Shown here in pieces: positions 59,460 through 64,000 of a stretch of DNA of 64,000 nucleotides (its first letter is position 1; every line of letters begins with the position of its first letter). The DNA is from Chitinophagales bacterium. GTDB lineage: Bacteria > Bacteroidota > Bacteroidia > Chitinophagales > Chitinophagaceae. The notes below the pieces were generated by a model. It saw nothing but the letters and a program-made list of their open reading frames with translations, was not told the origin of the DNA and made no database searches. The stretch covers positions 124,001 through 188,000 of the forward strand of contig JAFLBJ010000001.1 of NCBI GenBank assembly GCA_017303415.1, given 5' to 3'. Position numbers and translations under genes: made by a program.

Positions 59460-60983
59460 TTAGTAACCGGGGTTTTGAGTCAGGTTGGGGTTTCCGGCAA
59501 TGGCAGTAGTCGGAATGGGGAATATCAGGTATTTGGCATCTGAGGTTCCTGGTTTGGTTGTTCCAAACGGAGCCAGGAATTTACCAAAGCGTACCATATC
59601 ATTCCTTCTCCAAGCTTCCCAATAGAGCTCACGTCCTCTTTCATCCAGAAGGATATCCAGCGTTAAGGCGCCGAGGTTGGAGGCTCCACGTTGTGCCCGT
59701 ACGGTGTTTACAGTGGCAAGGGCGCCTGCTGTATTACCCGAACGGAACTGGGCTTCAGCCACCATCAGCAATACATCGGCGTAGCGCAGGAGCACCATGT
59801 CGTTGTCAGCCACATCTTTATCGGAAGAGAAGTCAGCCTTCATATCCGGTACATATTTCACCACGCGGATACCAGGGGTTTCCACATTACCGGTTACAAT
59901 AGAGCTGATGTCGCGGGAATAGAACAGGTCATTACCTGAACGATCCTTCAACTTATTACCGTTTTTATCATACTGCTGACCATACAGCAAACCTACACGC
60001 ATACCTGTTTGATCAGAGAAACCGATCACAGAATCACCACGACGAACATCGGAAGCCTCAAATTTATCGTAGAAGCTTGCCAGGGTGGTAAATCCGTTCC
60101 AGCCAGAAGGATTCTGGTTGTAGTGCTGGCTGGCATGCCAGTGGAAACGTACGTTACCCGATTCGGTAGCGGTATTTTCATTGGCAAAGATCAACTCAGG
60201 AGAAATCTGCGTATTGTTGGGTTTAAAGTTATTGAAGAATGGAGCCAGTGAGAACTGACCACTTGCAGTGATCTCATTACCCAAAGTGATCACCTGGGTC
60301 ATGTCGGCAGCAGCAAAAGTGGGTGTTGCCCTGTTGCTGTAAACCCCTCTATTGAGGTAGCACTTCATTAACAGTGCCTTGGCTGCCCATTTGTTGGCTT
60401 TGCTGGCGGGTCCATTACCCAGATTAGGAATAGCCGTATTTAAATCAGCAATGATCTTATCCAATGCATCTGTTCCTTTCAATACCTGAGAAGGATTGAG
60501 CAGGTTCTCGCCCGGGTCGCGGAACGGCACCTGATCATACAGATCAAGAATATAGAACATGGCATAGGCACGCAGCATCAGCGCTTCCGCTTTGATGGCA
60601 TCCGAGGGATTGAAATTGAGCAGGTTGGTCGTATTAAATACGATCGTCGAAAGGTTGTTGAAGTTCTCCCGGATCCGTTGGTTCTCTGCATTCCAGGTTT
60701 GCTGGTGCAATACGCGCCAAACCCCGTTATCGTCCCAGTCGCCACCGCGGGTAGGTCCGATACAGACATCGGTACTCATATCTTGCAGACAGAATACACC
60801 GGTTTGATCCTGGAAGGGACCACGGAAGGAGTTATAACATCCTTTCAGAAGGTTGCTGATATCCGCATTCTTACGGGCATCTTCGAAAGTGATGTCTCCC
60901 TGAAGCTTCTCCTCCAGCTGACTACAGCTGGCCAGGCCCAGGGCCAGGACGGAGGTGATTATAAATTTATTTTTCATTTTCAT
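59460..60983 (-). CDS. SusD/RagB-family surface nutrient-binding lipoprotein
   Basis: 507 residues from ATG 60983 (MKMKNKFII). Lipobox LASC near residue 20. Alpha-helical TPR-like SusD architecture with LKGCYNSFRGPFQ, LRAYAMFYILDLYDQVPFRDP, and the C-terminal VLLRYADVLLMVAEAQFRSGN and LDERGRELYWEAWRRNDMVRFGKF that typify the family. It is the surface lid and ligand-binding partner of the SusC transporter next to it (17 nt apart). The ligand is not apparent. Confidence 0.93.
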   Translation of the reverse strand: MKMKNKFIITSVLALGLASCSQLEEKLQGDITFEDARKNADISNLLKGCYNSFRGPFQDQTGVFCLQDMSTDVCIGPTRGGDWDDNGVWRVLHQQTWNAENQRIRENFNNLSTIVFNTTNLLNFNPSDAIKAEALMLRAYAMFYILDLYDQVPFRDPGENLLNPSQVLKGTDALDKIIADLNTAIPNLGNGPASKANKWAAKALLMKCYLNRGVYSNRATPTFAAADMTQVITLGNEITASGQFSLAPFFNNFKPNNTQISPELIFANENTATESGNVRFHWHASQHYNQNPSGWNGFTTLASFYDKFEASDVRRGDSVIGFSDQTGMRVGLLYGQQYDKNGNKLKDRSGNDLFYSRDISSIVTGNVETPGIRVVKYVPDMKADFSSDKDVADNDMVLLRYADVLLMVAEAQFRSGNTAGALATVNTVRAQRGASNLGALTLDILLDERGRELYWEAWRRNDMVRFGKFLAPFGTTKPGTSDAKYLIFPIPTTAIAGNPNLTQNPGY

Positions 60984-61000
60984 ATGCAAAGAGTTGGGGT

Positions 61001-64000
61001 TTATAACGAAATGTTTAAGCCAAAGATCACGCTGCGGGCCGAGGGATACGGTGTGTGCTCAATACCAAATGATGGTACGTTATCCACGGGCTTAGGCGTA
61101 TTTACTTCCGGATCAAACCCGGTATAATTTGTGATCACAAACAGGTTCTGACCAGTTACATACACATTCACATTGCGGAAGGATTTCCCCAGTTGGCCTA
61201 CATTGTACGAAAGTGTCATATTGGCCATTTTCAGGTAGTTTCCTTTTTCCAGATAACGGTCAGATACCGGCTGAGCATTGGCTTTGTTCTCCAAGGCTCC
61301 AGGAGTATAAACGCTTCTGGCGAGGTTTCGGTTGGCTGCAATGTTACCCACAGCAAGAGAAGCTTGTACGGTATTGTTATACACCATGTGACCGAAAGCG
61401 CCGTTCATATTGGCACTCAATGACCATTTCTTATAGGTTGCGTTGGCACTGATACCCAACAAGGTAGTGGGGTTAGGGCTTCCGGCATAGAAACGGTTGG
61501 CATTGGCGTCGCCACCTTCGTATAAGGCTTCGCCGGTATTTTTGTCCAGACCCAGAAAATGTCCCAGATAGAACACGTTAACCGGTTGATCGTTTACAAA
61601 TTGCTGGGCACGGGCACCTGTCAAACCCTGACCACTGATCTCACCGGTCAGGAAGGGAGCACCTGTATAGTTGGTCAGCTTGTTCTTCAGGAATGCGGCA
61701 TTCATACCTACATTCACTGTCAGGTCCTGCTTATTTACCAACGCGGCATTCAATGCAATTTCCAATCCGGAGTTGATCACATTTCCATCAATATTGCTCC
61801 AGTATTTGGCAGCAGGTGCTGGTGGAATGGCGTCGAAGTTGAACAACAGGTCTTTTGTATCCTTATTGAAATAATCGATCGAACCAGAGAGGCGGTTATT
61901 CCATACGGCAAAATCAAGACCGATGTTGAACTGAGTCGATGTTTCCCATTTAAGATCGGGGTTGGCGATATTATCCAGACGAATGTCGCCAGGTCCGAAA
62001 TAACGATAACGTTCCTGGGCGGCTCCCGCAGGGAACTCCTGGTTACCTGTCATACCCCAACCTGCCCGAAGCTTCAGGTTCTTGATGAATGAATTGCCCG
62101 CCAGGAAGTCTTCATTCGACATTACCCAGGCTGCAGCAAAGGAGGGGAAATATCCATACTTGTTGTTCTCCCCGAACTTACTTGATCCGTCGGCCCGGAA
62201 GGAGGCAGTCAGCAAATACTTGTCTTTGTAGTTAATGTTGGCCCGAACAAAATACGATTGCAGATCTGTGATGGGATCCGCATACGAGAACGGACGCAAA
62301 GAAGTAATGGTAGAACCCTGGAAATAATTGGTGTAAGGAATGGAGTTACTGGTAAAATCACGACCAGAGATTCCGAATCCTTTATTCTTGAATCGCATAA
62401 ACTCATAACCCAGGGTGGCACCCAGGGTAAGGTCCTTGCTCAATTCTTTGTTATAGTTCAATACGTGTGTGAGCTGTTGTGTGGTCAATTCGGAATTAGT
62501 AAGGAAAGCAAAACCTCTTCCGTAAATGTCCTGCAGATTCATGAGACTGGAAATCTGGCTGCGGCGAATACCATTGCCATAGTTTATACTCAGCGTCATG
62601 CGGTACTCCAGGTCGTTGGAGAACTTGTAATATGGAGACAGGCTGGCGAGCACATTGGTCGTTTTGGCCTGATCATCATAATACTCAGAAAGTGCCAGCG
62701 GATTCTTATCCTGATCGCCAATTCCAATGGTAGAAGTTGGGAACTGGAAGAAAGTTCCATCAGCGTTACGCAGTGCCTTAGTGGGGTTCCACTGAAGGGC
62801 CATACCGATCAAACTACCCTGAGAACCGGCGTTATTAGAGATCGGGGCAATTTGCTCATCGGTTTGAGAAGCGATGATATTGAAATCCAATCCAAGCTTT
62901 TTGCTGTCCAGAAATTTAAGGGCTCCGGAAAGATTGGCTGTATAACGCTTCAGACCGGATTTACGAACAACACCTTCCTGATTTAAATAACCAAAAGAAG
63001 TACGCATTCTCGCGTTATCTGTACCACCACTCAATGAAACATTGTAATTCTGATAAATACCCTGTTGAGTTACCTCGTCAAATGCATCAACGGAGGATCC
63101 GCCATCCACTCCTGTACCGGTAATGGCATAATCGGATAATGCCTTGCGATAGGTGGCCGCATCCAGCACTTCCAGCTTTTTCATCACAGAGCTGATACCA
63201 AAAGAAGAAGAAACTTCCACACGGGCCGCTCCCGATTGACCACGTTTGGTAGTGATCAAAACCACCCCGTTGGCACCACGGGAACCATAAATCGCCGTAG
63301 CCGATGCATCTTTCAATACATCAATACTGGCAATGTCATTCGGGTTAATGTAATTGAGTGGGTTGCCGTCTGGAGAAGCTCCAAAACCACCATCCACTGC
63401 ACCCGGACGAGCAGAACGACCATCCAGAGGTACGCCATCCACCACATAAAGAGGTTGGTTACCGGTACGGATCGAGGCGTTACCACGAATACGTACTGAT
63501 GTAGCGCCCCCAGGCTGTCCACTGTTGTTGACAATCTGTACACCCGCTACTTTACCCTGGATCAATTGATCCGCAGAAACCTGAATACCCTGGTTGAAGT
63601 CTTTTGCCTTAACGGAAGAGACAGCACCAGTGAGATCCTTCTTTCGTGCTGTACCATAACCTACCACAATGATTTCATTCAAATCATTGATCGTGGATTC
63701 AAGAACAACCGTAACAGATGTTTTACCGGCTATATCCACTTCCTGAGAATTAAATCCCACCGAAGTAATCACCAGTTTCGTGGCATTGCCAACATTCAGG
63801 CTGAATTCACCCTGATTGTTTGTAGAGGTACCCGCATTGGTGCCTTTGGCTACCACGCTGGCTCCTGCAATCGCATTGCCACTTTTTGCATCTGTAACTT
63901 TACCTGTGATTGTTTTGTCTTGCGCCTGAATGGCCAAAGACAGCAGCAAAAAAGAAAGGAGCAGGGGAATCCCCTGAAGTTTTTTGACAAGCATAAGCAT
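61001..64000 (-). CDS. SusC/RagA-family TonB-linked outer-membrane transporter (start at window edge)
   Basis: 999 residues to an ATG that is the last codon of the window; the true start could lie beyond. Signal peptide, then an N-terminal carboxypeptidase-D-regulatory-like domain (about 30-105, ITGKVTDAKSGNAIAGASVV), TonB-box region NDLNEIIVVGYGTARKKDLTG, plug domain (SVRIRGNASI; PLYVVDGVPLDG; IDVLKDASATAIYGSRGANGVV) and a 22-strand barrel. Energised import across the outer membrane with the SusD partner. Heads the operon of SusC, SusD and three FG-GAP lipoproteins. Confidence 0.93.
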   Translation of the reverse strand: MLMLVKKLQGIPLLLSFLLLSLAIQAQDKTITGKVTDAKSGNAIAGASVVAKGTNAGTSTNNQGEFSLNVGNATKLVITSVGFNSQEVDIAGKTSVTVVLESTINDLNEIIVVGYGTARKKDLTGAVSSVKAKDFNQGIQVSADQLIQGKVAGVQIVNNSGQPGGATSVRIRGNASIRTGNQPLYVVDGVPLDGRSARPGAVDGGFGASPDGNPLNYINPNDIASIDVLKDASATAIYGSRGANGVVLITTKRGQSGAARVEVSSSFGISSVMKKLEVLDAATYRKALSDYAITGTGVDGGSSVDAFDEVTQQGIYQNYNVSLSGGTDNARMRTSFGYLNQEGVVRKSGLKRYTANLSGALKFLDSKKLGLDFNIIASQTDEQIAPISNNAGSQGSLIGMALQWNPTKALRNADGTFFQFPTSTIGIGDQDKNPLALSEYYDDQAKTTNVLASLSPYYKFSNDLEYRMTLSINYGNGIRRSQISSLMNLQDIYGRGFAFLTNSELTTQQLTHVLNYNKELSKDLTLGATLGYEFMRFKNKGFGISGRDFTSNSIPYTNYFQGSTITSLRPFSYADPITDLQSYFVRANINYKDKYLLTASFRADGSSKFGENNKYGYFPSFAAAWVMSNEDFLAGNSFIKNLKLRAGWGMTGNQEFPAGAAQERYRYFGPGDIRLDNIANPDLKWETSTQFNIGLDFAVWNNRLSGSIDYFNKDTKDLLFNFDAIPPAPAAKYWSNIDGNVINSGLEIALNAALVNKQDLTVNVGMNAAFLKNKLTNYTGAPFLTGEISGQGLTGARAQQFVNDQPVNVFYLGHFLGLDKNTGEALYEGGDANANRFYAGSPNPTTLLGISANATYKKWSLSANMNGAFGHMVYNNTVQASLAVGNIAANRNLARSVYTPGALENKANAQPVSDRYLEKGNYLKMANMTLSYNVGQLGKSFRNVNVYVTGQNLFVITNYTGFDPEVNTPKPVDNVPSFGIEHTPYPSARSVIFGLNISL

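Noticed and set aside
1-64000. Transposase, integrase, tRNA or rRNA genes
   Set aside because: None recognised on either strand; repeats here lack adjacent transposase genes.

Overview
The window comes from a Bacteroidota chromosome, most likely the Chitinophagaceae/Chitinophagia lineage (inference). The evidence is a SusC/SusD pair, outer-membrane beta-barrels and lipoproteins throughout, the Bacteroidota promoter form (TTTG, about 18 nt, TAnnTTTG) upstream of several genes, ribosomal protein bTHX, and starch/sucrose enzymes typical of the phylum. I identified no tRNA, rRNA, CRISPR array, transposase or phage gene. Coding density is high, and most gaps longer than 60 nt contain hairpin-forming repeats.

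Layout. 1-1560: start of a secreted GH97 alpha-glucosidase (cut by the window edge). 1664-10130: housekeeping and small regulators (LOG-family protein, exonuclease III, DUF2339 membrane protein, DUF4286, HU, bTHX, PdxH, a coiled-coil membrane protein, UMP kinase, a NarL-type regulator). 10171-12135: the TPR histidine kinase paired with that regulator. 12554-20184: a secreted zinc metalloprotease, then an overlapping ECF sigma / membrane TPR anti-sigma-like / TPR-CHAT protease operon, then a beta-barrel and a serine hydrolase. 20296-27963: a phospho-signalling cluster (FHA-trypsin protease, Ser/Thr kinase, PP2C phosphatase, second kinase, two outer-membrane proteins). 28109-30953: L13-S9-S2-EF-Ts operon on the minus strand. 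31184-32135: a HicB-like fragment and an HD hydrolase. 32286-40391: a sugar island (MFS transporter, fructokinase and amylosucrase facing trehalase, a second MFS transporter and a LacI regulator). 40467-46141: two vanadium-haloperoxidase/PAP2 lipoproteins with two beta-barrels and an unknown membrane protein. 46373-49420: secreted GH65 and a divergent SRPBCC/GyrI-like protein. 49413-64000: SusC, SusD and three tandem ~1100-residue FG-GAP/ASPIC lipoproteins.

How the genes work together. In the sugar island, sucrose can be imported, split by amylosucrase into an alpha-glucan plus fructose, and the fructose phosphorylated. A perfect palindrome GCAAACGTTTGC lies upstream of both transcription units and a near-copy lies upstream of GH97, suggesting one LacI regulon. 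In the sigma/CHAT operon, the gene order suggests that a periplasmic caspase-like protease controls an anti-sigma factor. The same 31-nt promoter-like block precedes the sigma operon and the next beta-barrel gene.

The most unusual layer is non-coding. Many gaps carry tandem arrays of degenerate 7-nt units, often as inverted pairs that would fold into long hairpins. Unit sequence differs by locus (GTGAGRC, GGATGAC, GAATAAG, TAGCTNT, GTCCGRG). Arrays abut or form the 3' ends of several genes, and three GGATGAC loci also hold palindromic modules that bracket the metalloprotease and the sigma/CHAT operon.
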